Shown: positions 25,711 to 38,200, counted from the stretch's first letter. The stretch is 64,000 nt of DNA from Dipteris shenzhenensis (GCA_047967505.1 CM106541.1), one strand, 5' to 3'. Notes: generated from the letters alone by a model not told the origin. Translations and numbers: made by a program.

Positions 25711-25830
25711 AGGAGTTGGGGAGGAGGGTTCTTGGTAACGTTTATGCCTACTTTTTCATGGTTAATTCTCGAACCTGAGGCTAGACAATCTACCCTCCAT
25801 GGTGGACTCCACTGCTAGGTACTTCCTCAT

Positions 25831-26385
25831 GTTGTTTGCTGCCCATAATACAACCCATGTGCTACCCATGTGGTAGCCCCTTGATCCATCCTATCATTCT
25901 ATCGTCCCCCCCCCCCCATTTGGGGGATCACAAGTGGGGAGGTGAACAACCCTAATCCAACACCACCTCTCATTGACCCACATTGGCCCGATCCTAGTCC
26001 ATCGATGAAGATGCTCTAATAGCTCCTGTCTCATAGTCCTCTAGAAAAATTTGGTGTTGTCATAGTGTTTTAGCTTTTCATCCAATGGCTCCTACTGTAC
26101 CAGGTCTAGTTCTACATTAGCATACCAGTCTGGTACACAAGTCCATCAAAGGTAGCACCTGATGGCACCATTATCTTTACTCACAAACCAGACTTCAAAT
26201 GCGAGCACTCCAGGTACCAACGTCTGAGAGTGCTCTCAACATAATTGGAGCAAAAGAGGGTGAGAGAGAGGGAGAGCTAGAAGATAGCCACTCAAGTTTT
26301 GGTAGCTGCGGAACACCCTAATCTTCTATCTCATCCATATATATATGTGTTTGAGTATTGTAGTTAAGGCATAGTGGCCTTTAAC
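25831..26385. other. unassigned DNA with a C12 run; probably includes a copia LTR
   Basis: A C12 homopolymer lies at 25906-25917. The part next to 26386 is where the 3' LTR of the minus-strand copia fragment should be, but only one LTR copy is present so its ends cannot be proved. Confidence 0.4.
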
Positions 26386-27430
26386 CTCCACAAGCTCCCA
26401 CTTAAAGTACAATGTTACTTTAAGGGAGAGCAGCCAGTGAGCATCATCAATACACGACAATACTCAAACCACTGACTAGGTAGACTCTTCGTCAGCATTT
26501 CTGCAATGTTATCATCTATATGAACCTTGACAAGATCTATGCCCTTGCCCTCAAGTAGCTCCCTAATAATGGTACTTGACCTCAATGTGTTTGGTCTTTG
26601 CATGAAAGACCGGATTCCATGCTACTTGAATAGCGCTCATGGAATCACTATGCAATGTTAATACATCTGTATGAATCCCCTAATCTCCCACTAGTCAATC
26701 AAGCCATATAGCCTCCTTGAAACCCTCTATGCTGACATCATAATAATCCTTTGTGGTAGACAAAGCAACACAAAGAACCCTCTGATTGGACACTGCAAAT
26801 GCAATGTCCGATCTAGTGTTATCATAGCATACATAAGATTCCCAACCATTGATGCATAAGGAACCTTGGCCATCGTGGCCCTCTCCTCATCTATTTGGGA
26901 CTATCTTCCTAGCTCTGTTTCACATATGGAGGAAATGGAGAACTTTATGCCTTCCCCCCCTCCATATTGAAACGCTGCAACACTTTTCTAACATACTCCT
27001 TCTATGAAAGCCAAAGGAGTTTCCTAATTCACTCACGCATGATGTGCATACCAAGAATATAGCTTGTAGGTCTCAAGTCCTTCATGTCAAATAATATGTG
27101 CATACCAAGAATATGACATGTAGGTCCCAAGTCCTTCATGTCCAAGGCCTCATGCAACTTGGCCTTTAATGCATCCAGCTCATAAGTGTTTTTGCTAGCT
27201 AATATCATATCATCCACATAAAGTGCCAAGAGTATCAAGCTATTATCCTTATCTCTTTTAGTGTAGAGGAATTGATCAATCTCACTCCTTTTGAAACCAT
27301 GGGACTAAATGAAAGCATCAAACTTTTGATACCATCTTCTAAGCACTTGCTTAACACTAGTAGTTTGGTAGCATAATAGGACATAAAAGTATCCTTTTGA
27401 TGTTTTGGCAAAAAAAACACAACTTGTTGT
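26386..27430 (-). mobile_element. Ty1/copia fragment (RT to RNase H), second copia family
   Basis: The minus strand encodes the copia reverse transcriptase core LALYVDDMILAS (27230-27190) preceded by a GVR-type stretch, and the RNase H tail VHIDDNIAEMLTKSLPSQWF (about 26520-26450). The sequence differs from the 34-kb copia, so it is another lineage. Integrase, protease and gag are absent, and frames are broken. A purine-rich GTGGGAGC just before TGTGGAGG at 26393 (reading leftward) probably marks the polypurine tract and LTR start. Confidence 0.75.
27040..27150 (-). repeat. in-frame 54-bp duplication in the RT domain
   Basis: The segment encoding DMKDLGPTCHILGMHI is followed directly by a near copy, DMKDLRPTSYILGMHI. 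It duplicates the conserved residues after YVDD, which would not be tolerated in an active RT. Confidence 0.85.
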
Positions 27431-28185
27431 AGATGTGTTTTTTGGTGATTTCCTCTCTTGAGCTTAAGGTAGCCTCATAGGAATATTATTTACAAATATA
27501 AGAAGCAAAAAAAACTATCACATGTGATTACAAAATGCTCACATATGTATGGTAACATGGTCGTTCATCCAAATAATACTTAGATTTGAAACTTTATCTA
27601 GTATGCCTAAAAATAAAATTGATTTCAAGGAGCAGTATATCAAACACCTAAGAGTGACAAAACTTTGTTTAAAAATCATTTCGGCAAGATTAATTTATCA
27701 ATTAACAAGAGTGGTCAGCCTAGCAAGTTGCATTATAAGTCGCATTTCATAAATAAACATCTTTTATACTACACATAATAGACACAAAGCATCATATATT
27801 AACTATAACAATATTATATCATAAGGCAAAGTTACCCCATCACAATCAAGGCTAAAACTAAAAGAGATTAAGTGCTCCTACTATCACCTACCAAAACAGG
27901 TTTTGCATTAAATCTCACTTTTATAATTTTGAATTATCATGTATATAAGTGTTTTGCATATGACTTTTTTAAATTGGTATCACTCATTCATGATTAGAGG
28001 CACTCTATAAGTATAATTTTAAGCGTATTAAGGTTCTTATAATATCCTTTAACCCTTCTATTTTGAATTTAGCATGAATTATAGCAAAGGAACAATCAAT
28101 ATATGATTTGAATTTTGTGTTCTACCTGACATTAGGTCCCCTTAAAACTCACGCTACTCCATAATATCCTATTGAAGACATGTGT
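27431..28185. other. AT-rich intergenic DNA, nothing recognised
   Basis: No repeat end or coding sequence was seen. The CACTA homology to the right starts abruptly near 28186, and this stretch shows no resemblance to the missing left part of that element. Confidence 0.5.
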
Positions 28186-28289
28186 TGACTTTTCTAGGTA
28201 AGAAAGTGCTTCCTCTTTTTTCCTTTTGTTATTTTTGTTATTTGCATTGGCCTGCAGCTAGCGCCTTAAGTGCTAGTTGGAGTGATGGG

Positions 28290-29330
28290 CGTAGGAACCC
28301 TCTTTTCCCCTCTCTTCTCTTATTCCCTCTTCTTCCCCTCTTTTCCTCTTTTCCTCTCTCTTTCCCCCCCCTCTTTCCCTCATATGCTCATGCATAAGCA
28401 TAAGCATAATCTTTCTCTCTTTTTCTCTTATGCATATGTTTTTCCTTCTCTTATGCTTATGCTCATATGCTCATGCATAAGCACAAGCTTATGCTTTCTC
28501 TCTTTTTCTCTTATGCTCATATGCTCATGCATAAGCATGAGCATATGCTTTCTTTCTTTTTCTCTTATGCTTATGCTCTTTTTCCCTCTTCCTTCTCTTA
28601 TGCTTATGCTCTTTTCCCCTCTTCTTTTCCCCCTCTTTTTTTCTCTTATCCTTATGCTTATGCATGTGCATATGCTCATATGCTTCTTTCTCTTATGCAT
28701 ATGCTTTCTCTCTTTTTTTCTCTTATGCATGAGCATATGTCTCCTTCTCCTTTCCTTCTCTTCTTTTTCCCTCTCTTTTTCTCTTCTTTTGATAAGCATA
28801 TGCCTATGCCTATACTTATGCTTATGCTTATGCTTATGCATGAGCATATGCTCATATGCTTATGCATAAGCATAAACATATGCTTTCTCTCTTTTTCTCT
28901 TATGCATATGCTTTCTCTCTTTTTTCTCTTATGCATATTTGGTTCTTTTCCCCTCTTCTTTCTCTTCTTTTCCCCTCTCCTTCTCTTATGCCTCTGCTTC
29001 TCTTATGCTTCTCCTTCTTCTTTCCTTCTCTTCTTTTTTTCTCTCTTTTTCTCTTCTTTTCATAAGCATATGCCTATGCCTATGCTTATGCTTATGCTTA
29101 TGCTTATGCATGAGCATATGCTCATATGCTTATGCATAAGCATAATCATATGCTTTCTCTCTTTTTCTATTATGCATATGCTTTCTCTCTTTTTTCTCTT
29201 ATGCATATTTGGTTCTTTTCCCCTCTTTCAATCTCTTTTCCCCTCTTTCAATCTCTTTTCCCCTCTCCTTATCTTATGCCTCTCCTTATCTTATGCACAT
29301 GATTTTCGTCTTATGCATATGCTTATTTCC
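28290..29330 (+). repeat. low-complexity intronic array of E1 (about 1 kb)
   Basis: Pyrimidine tracts (CTTCCCCTCTTT-type) alternate with the words ATGCTCATGC, ATGCTTATGC, TATGCATAAGC and CATATG. The latter are self-complementary and form many nested palindromes. A unit of about 240 bp recurs (compare 28790-28950 with 29055-29215). All long frames across it, rich in MLMHKH or leucine/serine/phenylalanine, are artefacts. Confidence 0.9.
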
Positions 29331-30252
29331 TTCTCCTTAGTCGTATTCGGTTCTTTTTTCACATGCTCCTTAGCCGTATTTGGTTCTTTTTTTTTTCAAA
29401 CAAATTCTAAATGGAACAACCACGCCCTCACCCACGGGTGTCCTCCTTAAACCCCAACCCGGTTCCCCACGTCGTGAGGATTATAGATATAGCTTCTCTA
29501 CTAGCTCATGTAAAAGAGAAGATTGTGCAAGAGAGTGACTGGGTGAAGTACAACATGGGGGTGCATGCTTCTGGGTGGGGTCCAAGCTGAAGGATAGTGG
29601 AGCAAGGGCGACTAAGGAATGCGCGACACAACCTAGGGATCTCTGTAGGTTGTGGAGATATCGCCACAAGCGGTGGAGCGTCAAATATGATTGTGTAAAG
29701 GACATAATGGATTGTGTGGAGGCATTTGTGGATTGCGAGTACATAATCGCTAAAGAGCATGACCGCATATTAGAAGAGGTGGAGGATGAGATCTCCAGCG
29801 ACCCACCTAGCGGCGGTGTAGAGGAGGAAAGTACCTCACATTGTAACATAGAGCAGTAGACCTCCTCCACCATTTTGGCATTTTTGGAGAATGTCTCTTT
29901 TGGAGACAAATTTTGCTTAAGCATACTTTCGGAGACATGTTTTTTATATACATAATTTTGGAGACATTTTTTTGGTCTCTATTTTATATATATATATGAA
30001 AATGTTATTGGATTCCACTTGTCTTTTTCATAAATATTTATCTTTTCAAAACTGTCCTTTCATATTTATCCTTTATGTGTTGATGTCATTTCATAATTTT
30101 CATAAGTGATTAATTGCTTGCTCGTAATTTCTTGAGTTTGAATTTCATAATTGTCTCAAGTAATTAATTGTCTTTTTGCTTCTTACCCGCTCTTGTTTTT
30201 TTCTTTTTGTTTTCCTGTTTGTGTCTACGTTTGTCCAATCCCCCCAAATTAG

Positions 30253-31623
30253 ACATGGGATCATGTCACACATCCGACAAGTACGAAAACCCTTGTAGGA
30301 GGAGACATCATGATCTCTACTCTCGAGAGAACTTTGATTCCCCTCCTACACTGACGGCTGGACCTACTATCTAGGCATCTCCTCTAGCCCCTTCGACAAA
30401 GGGGTCATCACCTAGGTGTGCCCATCATAAGGGAAGGAAGAGTAGAAGGGGTCGCTTATGTTGTGCTGACTTGGGAGATGTAGATGAGTTAGCAAACTCA
30501 CATCCCTACAGGTCTCCACTTGGTCCTGAGACCTAGTACCAGTCAGGTCCCTTGCCCTCTCCTACTCCCACTGCTACTTGGTGCTCTGGAAGTGCTCGTA
30601 GTAACACCACTCGGTTTCACTCTACCACTACCATGAGTCCTCCTTACGTGATCGAGGAACTATCCTATCAAGTCACGGTTGCTGGAGAAATACTAGAAGA
30701 TAAAAAGGGCAAAACAGTGATGGCTACCATGAGGTGGTTGATGAGCCACCACTTCAGGAATGGCATAGCTACTGACTGGCGGTACCAAGATGACCAAAAG
30801 AAGGAGGTAGTCATTGATGAATTGAAAAGACAATATCCTAACCCTCCACGATGGGAGTTCAATGAGAATTACATATGCGAGAGCGCATAAGTTTGGTCTT
30901 GAAGCATCATAGGTCAACCTTGCATACTTCGATCACAAAGGGGAAGGCTAAACCCAGTTGGATAGACAAAGCTGATTGGAAGTTTTTCAAGAAGCAATAC
31001 AAGGACCATCCCCAAATGTTCGAGGGTCAGAGGAGGGCTGCGACAAGATGGTTGGACTCAGTAGGTACTTGGCACTTTGGTGCAGGCAGATGGTTGGTGT
31101 TCGAGGCAACCATGGTAAGTCTACTTCTTCTCATTTAATGTATTTTTCTATTTGTTTTACTACATATTGCATGCACTTTATCTAACTCTCGTAAATTGGA
31201 CCCACAGTAAGCTGCGATGGGTCACCTTCCTATAGACATAGAGATGAGACACACATTTTGCATAGGAACAAAGCTGTGGTTTATTGAGCAGGAGGCACTG
31301 GGAGCGACGGTCGATTGGGTTGAGGTGGCTGCTCACATGGTATAAGTCTACTCCTACTTGTAATCTCACTTTTTAAACTGATTTATTCTTTAAGTTCCAA
31401 TCTAATTTCAATTAATATGGTTTCACTCTTAGAATCAAAGCTTGAATGTCCCATTAGTGGAGGTGAGCGATGATGATGTGGGATTAGGCTTACACGGCTT
31501 CGACGAGGATAAGGGATCATGCACAGCTCATGAAGGCCATGGATCAGGTGCAGCTCACGAGGGACAAGGATCAAGCTAGCAAGATGAGGAAGAGGGGGAG
31601 GACGACAATTCGGATGAGCAGTA
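30253..31623 (+). pseudogene. E1 Ptta/En/Spm-like second gene, inactivated
   Basis: The coding region begins after an acceptor (AATTAG, ending 30252) with an ATG at 30255 that runs only 39 codons. Relative to E2 the segment around the second ATG (MSDEEAARFF in E2) is deleted. Exon 1 then runs to a donor at 31114/31115, exon 2 is 31208-31339 and exon 3 starts 31433. Breaks are a TAG at 30534-30536, a frameshift near 30885 (after ENYI), a TAA as the first codon of exon 2 (31208), and a TAG late in exon 3. The recognisable core is KGKTVMATMRWLMSHHF to FEGQRRAATRWL and HFGAG. In En/Spm-type elements the second protein (TNPA-like) binds subterminal motifs; here it cannot be made whole. Confidence 0.75.
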
Positions 31624-31868
31624 GCAGCAGTAGTAGTAGTAGTATTAGTAATAGTTTGCATATACTTCACCATGTATATGCTTTTGTATATCGGATCATT
31701 TGAGCAATTTTGTATCACCCTTTTTGAAAGGGTAATATTGTAACAAACAATGTTGTATATCTTCAACATGTATATGATTCTGTCGCTCGGTTCATTTGAA
31801 TGATTTTGTATCACCCTTTCCACAAGGAAAATTTTGTAATAAAAAACAGTCTTTTGTAATTACTAAAT

Positions 31869-31933
31869 AAAAAACATTAGTGGGGCAAAATAGGGCTTGC
31901 TATGGCCCTGTTTAGTCCCACTAATGTTTTTTT
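31869..31933 (+). repeat. conserved terminal-proximal hairpin (E1)
   Basis: Inverted arms AACATTAGTGGGGC... and ...CCCACTAATGTT enclose a loop around GGGCTTGCTATGGCCC, flanked by A and T runs. The same hairpin occurs in E2 (45519-45590) and E4 (57281-57350). As DNA it can extrude a cruciform; as RNA it would form a stem downstream of the second gene. Confidence 0.85.
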
Positions 31934-31939
31934 AAAGCT

Positions 31940-32175
31940 TCTATTAATCGTCGCTATATAGCGACATTTACCAGTGTTGCTATATAGGGACGTTTACTAG
32001 TGTTGTTATATAGCGACATTTATTAGTGTCACTATAGAGTGACGCTTATATAGTGATCGTTCTTTTTCGATGCTTATCACAACGTAAATAATGACCTTTG
32101 TGCCCATCAAAAAAAAACTTTTTAGTGTACAAAAGGTTGGCATTTTCTTCGGAGAAGGACCTATGCCTTGTAGTG
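31940..32175. repeat. E1 subterminal palindromes and terminus B
   Basis: A perfect palindrome GTCGCTATATAGCGAC (31950-31965) is followed by about five diverged copies to 32065. The end is CCTATGCCTTGTAGTG, the inverse of CACTACAAGGCATAGG at 57053. In CACTA elements subterminal repeats are transposase-subunit binding sites. Confidence 0.85.
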
Positions 32176-34398
32176 TGATCTGTTATTGCAACAACATGAT
32201 CAGACACCCCTGGTACATGTAATGGATACAATGTCCCATACTTGGAACCCCCTGCCAAAACCTTAGAGCCCTTCTAAATAAATCAACTTTGAAAGAGAAA
32301 GGTGGTATAAAGCCTAGCATCATCTAGCTGACCCATTGAAATGAGATACATTATCGGTACACTAATTCTACTTAGAATACTTGTAAGACCTTGTGCCAAT
32401 CATCGGACTTGAGCCCACTAAGCTTATTGTTCTTTGAAAATGCTCCTTTCAAGCAACGCATGTACCTTGTCAGTGTTTGAAAAGAGGCAATGTCTGCCTT
32501 GACCACTTCCTCCTCCCTTGTAAAGAGGATCCACGTTGCTTTCGAGAGGACAACTTTTCTTGAAGCATGCACTTGGGGCCACGAACGAGACATCCTATTC
32601 ATAGCATGCAAGTTTTCTCGCACTCCTCTCGAGTCTTTGGAACCAACCAAGTGTGCCCAAATAGTAGCCCCCACATTCTTGAAGATATGCATGGGATCCA
32701 AGAGATGATTGATTTGTAACTGACCCCAATAAGGAAGCTCGTGAAAGATCGATAGCCTCTTCATACCAGGAGGAGGTTCCTCTCCATTCACCCTCCAAGC
32801 TTGAATCCAGTCACTTGCCTTCAAATATGATGGTGGTGGATCAAGCTGACCTCCACGTGTGAGATGGTCGAGCAGAAGGTATCAAGCATGACCTTCATAA
32901 ACATTTTTCCTCATATGTTTGGAGTAGCGTGCAAGAGATTTCAGAGCCGGTCCATAGGACAAGCATGGTACCTACTTGTAACAAGTCCTGCATGCGTGCA
33001 TGAATGTGTTAGTATAAGACATGCATGCGAAGGAGAGTCATAAAAGCATAATCCCTCATTATACATGTAAAGACACAATCACGTACCTGTGCACTCCATA
33101 TCGTGGGTAGTCATGCATGGTCCACATCAAGATACCCCTCACCAAAATATCATTGGTATGTCCAAGAGCTTTGGAAATATCAAAGACTTGCACTCCTCTC
33201 CATAATATCTGTAACTCCTCTATCAAAGGTGCCATGTACACGTCCATATTTTTTGCCTTGTACTTTCCTGGCACAAGTAGTGCAAGCATGAGGTGTCCCT
33301 TTTTTATTGTTAGCCATGGTGGGATATTGTAATTCACCACGACTATGGGCCATGTCGACCAAGATGTTGAGTGTAACTCGAAAGGATTCACGCCGTCCAT
33401 GGCGAGCCCAAGATGTAAGGTGGGTGGACCGATGAGATGCATGCCATGTCATAAACTCTGCTATGGATTTGCATATCGGAACATGTGTTGTATTCTTGCA
33501 ATGATGGGAAAGTGTCTCAAGACCTTTACCGGTATCTGCTCACCTTGCAAGTCATCTCTATATCGTTGTTCCCCACACTTTGGACAACTAGCCAAATCTC
33601 CATGCTCACGACGAAAGAGAATACAATCATTACGGAAAGCATGGATGGTATCATAATCCATACCTACCATTGTTAGCATCTTTTTTGCTTCATCTCTTGA
33701 TGCGGGCATGGTATTTGTGTGGGCAACATCTTCTGGAGCAACCTATGACAATTCAAACATACATAGGCTTCGAACAATGATGATTCGGTATACACTATCC
33801 AAATGATGATTCTCAAAACAAAAAATATCCAAATAATGAGTCAAATTAATGCAAGAGCTAACCTCATTAAGGCCGAGACACTTGTATCTGACCACCCATA
33901 CTTTACTTACAGATTCAAGATTGAGAGACAAGCGCGTAGTTTAGACATCCTAGCACCCTCGTACAATTGTGTTGATTGCAACTCTCGCATTTTGACCTCA
34001 GACTCTGACATCACGTGTACATGGGATGTAGTGCCCCTAAAAATAGAATCCATCATGTCGACCATACCCTCGTCATCATCCGGGAGACTATAGTCCTGCT
34101 CAAAGTGTTAAGGTATATGCGTACCCTTGTCACCCTCCTCATCCTATTTTAAGATTTCGTGTAAATATAAGATCTTGTATTTCCTAGTATCCAATAAGAC
34201 TACAAACTTAAATAGCTTTGACTTACCGATGGTCCATCAACACATGCAACACCAATGGTGGGTACTGGTTCGGGCTCCTCCCCATACATCCACAAGTGGT
34301 GCATGATAATATGATGTTGATGTCGTACTTCTCGCTCGCAATGAGTGCAATGACAATATAACCTCTCCGTAAGCCACTTTGTGCTCCCGGGCGTTGGC
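32176..34398 (-). pseudogene. E2 TNP2-like transposase, disrupted
   Basis: Blocks in order on the minus strand: N-terminal transposase-associated domain with a Cys/His finger (34398-34227); a block with the YGWSDTSV motif after a leader DDDEGMVDMMD (34146-33900); EAKKMLTMVGMDYDTIHA and NDCILF then CPKCGEQRYRDD (33700-33560); NPFELHSTSWSTWPIVVVNY and PPWL (33400-33300); the GLK-type Cys block and HMRKN (about 32960-32880); and NHLLDPMHIFKNV to DIASFQTLTRYMRCLKGAF (32740-32440). These are hallmark TNP2 stretches (D/E-rich catalytic transposase of CACTA). It is broken by the copia insertion in exon 1, by several stops, by loss of the initiator ATG region beyond the copia (near 39920), and by loss of the C-terminus. 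Confidence 0.85.
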
Positions 34399-34403
34399 GC
34401 ATC
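34399..34403. repeat. target-site duplication of the copia element (left copy)
   Basis: GCATC lies directly before the 5' LTR and is repeated at 39896-39900 directly after the 3' LTR. It lies in exon 1 of the E2 TNP2 gene. Confidence 0.95.
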
Positions 34404-34704
34404 TGTTGAGATATCAAGCTCTACCCCCGATATATCTCCTGGATGACTATCATTTATGTCACCGCCTATGTTAGTTGTACTCGTGGTGTAGTTAGACTAC
34501 CACGTATGTTTTTGGTTTGGGTTCACATATGAACCACGTATTCTAGGATTTGACATATAGGGTATTTCCCTCTTCTATTGTATTATTGTTGTCGTGTGCA
34601 AAAGTGAAGAAAGGCTTCACCCTCCAACCTTGTGTCCTCTTTCTTTTGTGTGTTGTGAAGAAAGCTGAACTTGAGTCTCCTATCTCTCTCCCTTATTCTT
34701 TACA
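34404..34704 (+). repeat. copia 5' LTR (301 bp)
   Basis: Starts TGTTGAGATATC and ends TTCTTTACA (TG...CA). Compared with the 3' LTR it has an extra TTATTGTTGT near 34582 and one G/A difference near 34539. Confidence 0.97.
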
Positions 34705-34717
34705 TGGTATCAGAGCC
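34705..34717 (+). promoter_or_regulatory. copia primer-binding site
   Basis: TGGTATCAGAGCC directly follows the 5' LTR and matches the 3' end of plant initiator tRNA-Met. Confidence 0.95.
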
Positions 34718-35293
34718 TTGTTCGTGGTAAGGAGCTCAAGAAAGCAAGCCAAGTTTGTGGTGTCCTGGTAAGAGGACCAGTGTTGCTTTCCTATTTCGAG
34801 TTTGGGAGCAAATCTCTGCAGGTAGCACAGCCAGAAGTGCAGGAGTGCACTGTTTCAGATTGAGAGGCCCTTTGCGGTGTGGCGAGAGTGCAGTATATGC
34901 AGCGGCCGAGGGCGAAGTCCTGGATGACTTTATTTTTTTGATTTGATGCCGTTTCGGGGCGCGTTCGGGGCGCGTTTTGAAGGCGCAAGCTCTTCGTAGG
35001 CACTCAGAAAAAGGCCCTGTTTTTTGCTGTGCGACCACTACGCGGCTAGTCGGTGGAAAGGTGCCACAGAAATTGCATCATATGCCTGTGTGCAGAGATA
35101 TTGGGAGTTGCAGATTCATGCCTGTTGCCTGTTGATGCAAAATCATCACTAGGAAGTGACTGTGTGGTGAAATACCACTTTCGTCAGTGTTGCAGATCTG
35201 CCCCTGTGAGGCTTTTTGCAGAAGTTTTGCTATTTGCCCTTGTGAGGCATTTGCTGTGTTTACAGGTTGTTGTTGCAATTCGTGATTTGTAAA

Positions 35294-38200
35294 ATGTCTA
35301 AGAATCTGTCTACCATTGTCAGTGAGAAGCTTGACAAGAACAACTTCCAAGCATGGAAGTTCAGGATGACAAACTTCCTTATGGGAAAGGGAGTTTGGGA
35401 GTACATCAGTGGTGAAACTGCAGAACCAGTTTTGGGTACTGCTCCCACTCCTGCTGAATTGAAGGCCTTTAAAGAATGGCATGAAAAAGCCAGAAAATGC
35501 CTGTATTGACTGTCTGTTAGCATTTCAGATTCTATGATTGTGCATATACAGGATGTAGAGACGCCTAAGGAGGCATGGGATACATTGGTGAAGCTGTATA
35601 GCACAAATACCAAAGCACGAAAGATGCAGCTAAAGCAGGAGTTGCACAATGTGCAAAGGAAAAATCTGAATATAAATGAGTATTCCTTGAAGGTGAAAGG
35701 CCTTGCAGATTCTCTTGCCTCCATTGGAGCACCTGTTGATGATGAGGACTTAGTGTCTGTGACCTTGAATGGTCTTGGGAAAGATTATGCACCGTTTCGG
35801 ACATCCATTGGAGTTCGTGAAACATTTCCTGATTTTCAGGAACTTATTGCTCTCTTGCTGAGTGAAGAGCAAAGGAATGGTGGTTCAGCCACCTCAACTT
35901 CTCAAGAGACTGCTTTCTACTCGAATACAGGTAGAGGCAAGGGTAGAGGAAGAGGCCGTTTTGGTGGCCGTGCAGGAAATCAGAACCAACAGCAACAACA
36001 GGAAAACCAGTCCTATGGAGGAGGACGTGGTAGTTCTAGAGGCAGGGGGAGCCAAAGAGGCCGTGGTTCATGGCAAAGGAACCAGCAAGTAAATAGCAGC
36101 ACAGAATGCTATTATTGTGGAAAGCTTGGACACAAGGAGAATACATGCTATAAAAAGCAGAATGACATCAAAAGTGGGAAGTTGCAGCAAAGCAACTATG
36201 CATCATCAAGTGGGCATGGTGACGACAGAAATGAGCACCTTTTTGTGATGCAACATATGGTTAACTCCATGTCAGGAGATGATGCAGCTTGCAATGATGT
36301 TTGGTATGTTGATTCAGGTGCCTCTAACCACATGACTAGTCATGGTGAGTGGTTTCATGATGTTAGAAATTTGGATAAGCCAGGTTATGTTGAAACAGGT
36401 GATGATACTGCGCACCCAATTACGCAGGTTGGTAAAGTGCCATTGGCTATGCAGGATGGCAAAACGAAGTACTTGGTAGATGTACTTCATGTTCCAAAAA
36501 TCACTAAGAACCTGGTTTCAGTTGGCTAGATGGTTGAGCAAGGTCTGCAAGTTAGATTTAATCCTGATGGATGCTTTGTTGAGGACTTGAAAAATAAGTG
36601 CCGCTTGGTTGCGAAAGGCAACAAAAATGGCAGAATGTTCACCTTGGATGTTGATATGCCTGAGGTGAAAGCTGCTATGTTTGCGCATGGGAGAGGTGTC
36701 ATTGCAGATATTGAGATATGGCACAAGCGCATTGGGCACGTGAATATACAAAGGCTGAAATCTATGCAAACGAAAAACATTGTTGCAGGTTTGCCTAAAT
36801 TCAGAGTTGAGGGAATGCAAAAGGTATGTGAAGCATGCCAAATGGGTAAGCATGCCAGACATGCATTTCCCAAAAATGCTAAGGTGAGCAGAAGACCTTT
36901 GGAAGTGATCCATTCAGATGTTTGGACAACCAAAGCTGCTTCTATTGGTGGATGCCATTATTATGTGACGTTTATTGATGACTACACTAGGAAGGTGTGG
37001 ATTTATTTTATGAAGCACAAAAGTGAAGTGTTCAGCCATTTCAAGGCTTTTAAGGCCATGGTTGAAAAAGAGAAAGGTGTGCATATTAAAGTGCTAAGAT
37101 CTGATGGAGGGGGAGAGTACTTTTCAGAAGAATTTTGTGAATATCTGAAAGAACAGGGAATTCAAAGGAAGTACTCATGCAGGTCTACCCCTCAGCAGAA
37201 TGGGGTTGCAGAAAGGAAGAACAGGCATATTGTAGAAGTAGGACGGGCGATCCTAAATGAGAAAAACATGCCTGATTATTTTTGGGCTGAAGCAGTAGCA
37301 GCTGCTGTTTATATTATGAACAGAACCCCCACTGCAGCTGTCCATGGCATGATGCCTGAAGAAATGTATACAGGCCAAAAACCAGATATTTCTCACTTGA
37401 AGGTATTTGGTTGCATAGCTTATGTTCATGTTCCTGATGAGAAGAGAACAAAGCTAGATCCAAAGGCAGAAAAATGCATCTTTATTGGATATGCTCTGCA
37501 CCAGAAAGGGTATCGCTGTTATAACCCTTCCACCCGCAAAATGCAAGTGAGCAGAGATGTTGTTTTTGATGAAATGAGCAGCTGGTATGCACCAACTGTT
37601 ATGGTAGGAGATGCAGATGCAGGAAATGGGAATGCTGCAATAAATGCAGAGCAGCAATCTCAAGCCTTAAGTGGACCCAGAGAGTCCTCTACTAGTGGAT
37701 CTAATGCATGGACAGGGAGATTGAGATCTAGTGAATCGTCACATGGCAGCCCTGATAGTGTTGTGTAGGTATCACATAAGGGAAAAGAAAAAGTAGACCA
37801 TGCTCCAGTGTTTGATGTGTCTGCTGGTAGCTCTCATGTTGATGGAGAGTCAAGTGGCTCTGAAATGAGCCTTGATGAGGAACTTGGGATTCCGTCTGTT
37901 GTTACACCTGGTGCAAGGAAAAGCAGGCATGATTTAAAGACTCCTGCAACTGATCCAGTTGTACGGAGGTCCACTCGTATTAAGTATCCAGTTGACAGCG
38001 ATATGATGGGTATACAGCACATCACTATGCTTATATGGTCAAGGTTCTAGAGGAGCCAGAGCCCACATGTTTTGAGGATGCAGCAGGGCATAAAAATTGG
38101 GAAGCAGCTATGGATGAAGAGATGGTTGCCTTGGATGCAAACCACACTTGGGATTTGATGCCTTTGCCTCATGATAAGAAGGCTATTGGCTGCAAGTGGG

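Larger units (their letters stand above)
23260..25830 (-). mobile_element. L1-like LINE fragment (end of reverse transcriptase, zinc-binding region)
   Basis: The minus strand carries the segment that follows the catalytic part of plant LINE reverse transcriptase: a block with KDKLNKLQGLQPTLARRKF (about 25500-25430), then FVLWGGDAYYHKMSKVKWQV and ARGLGIVNIERSMARF (25340-25230), then the terminal zinc-binding-type region ending STLWTIWFSQCAKVF at about 24260-23510. The TRIM element at 23557-24234 splits this last block. The catalytic part of the RT and the endonuclease are missing, and stops and frameshifts are frequent. The 3' end is not sharply defined. Confidence 0.7.
28186..32175 (+). mobile_element. 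CACTA (En/Spm) element E1, 5'-truncated
   Basis: Homology to E2 and E3 starts at the first intron of the second gene (TTTCTAGGTAAG near 28192). It runs through the low-complexity array and the Ptta/En/Spm-like gene, then a hairpin and subterminal palindromes, to a terminus CCTATGCCTTGTAGTG ending at 32175. The TNP2 half and the other terminus are missing. It directly abuts the TNP2 remnant of E2. Confidence 0.85.

Noticed and set aside
34736-35038. 100-codon minus frame in the copia leader
   Set aside because: Antisense to the leader of a retroelement and without known motif; treated as a shadow.
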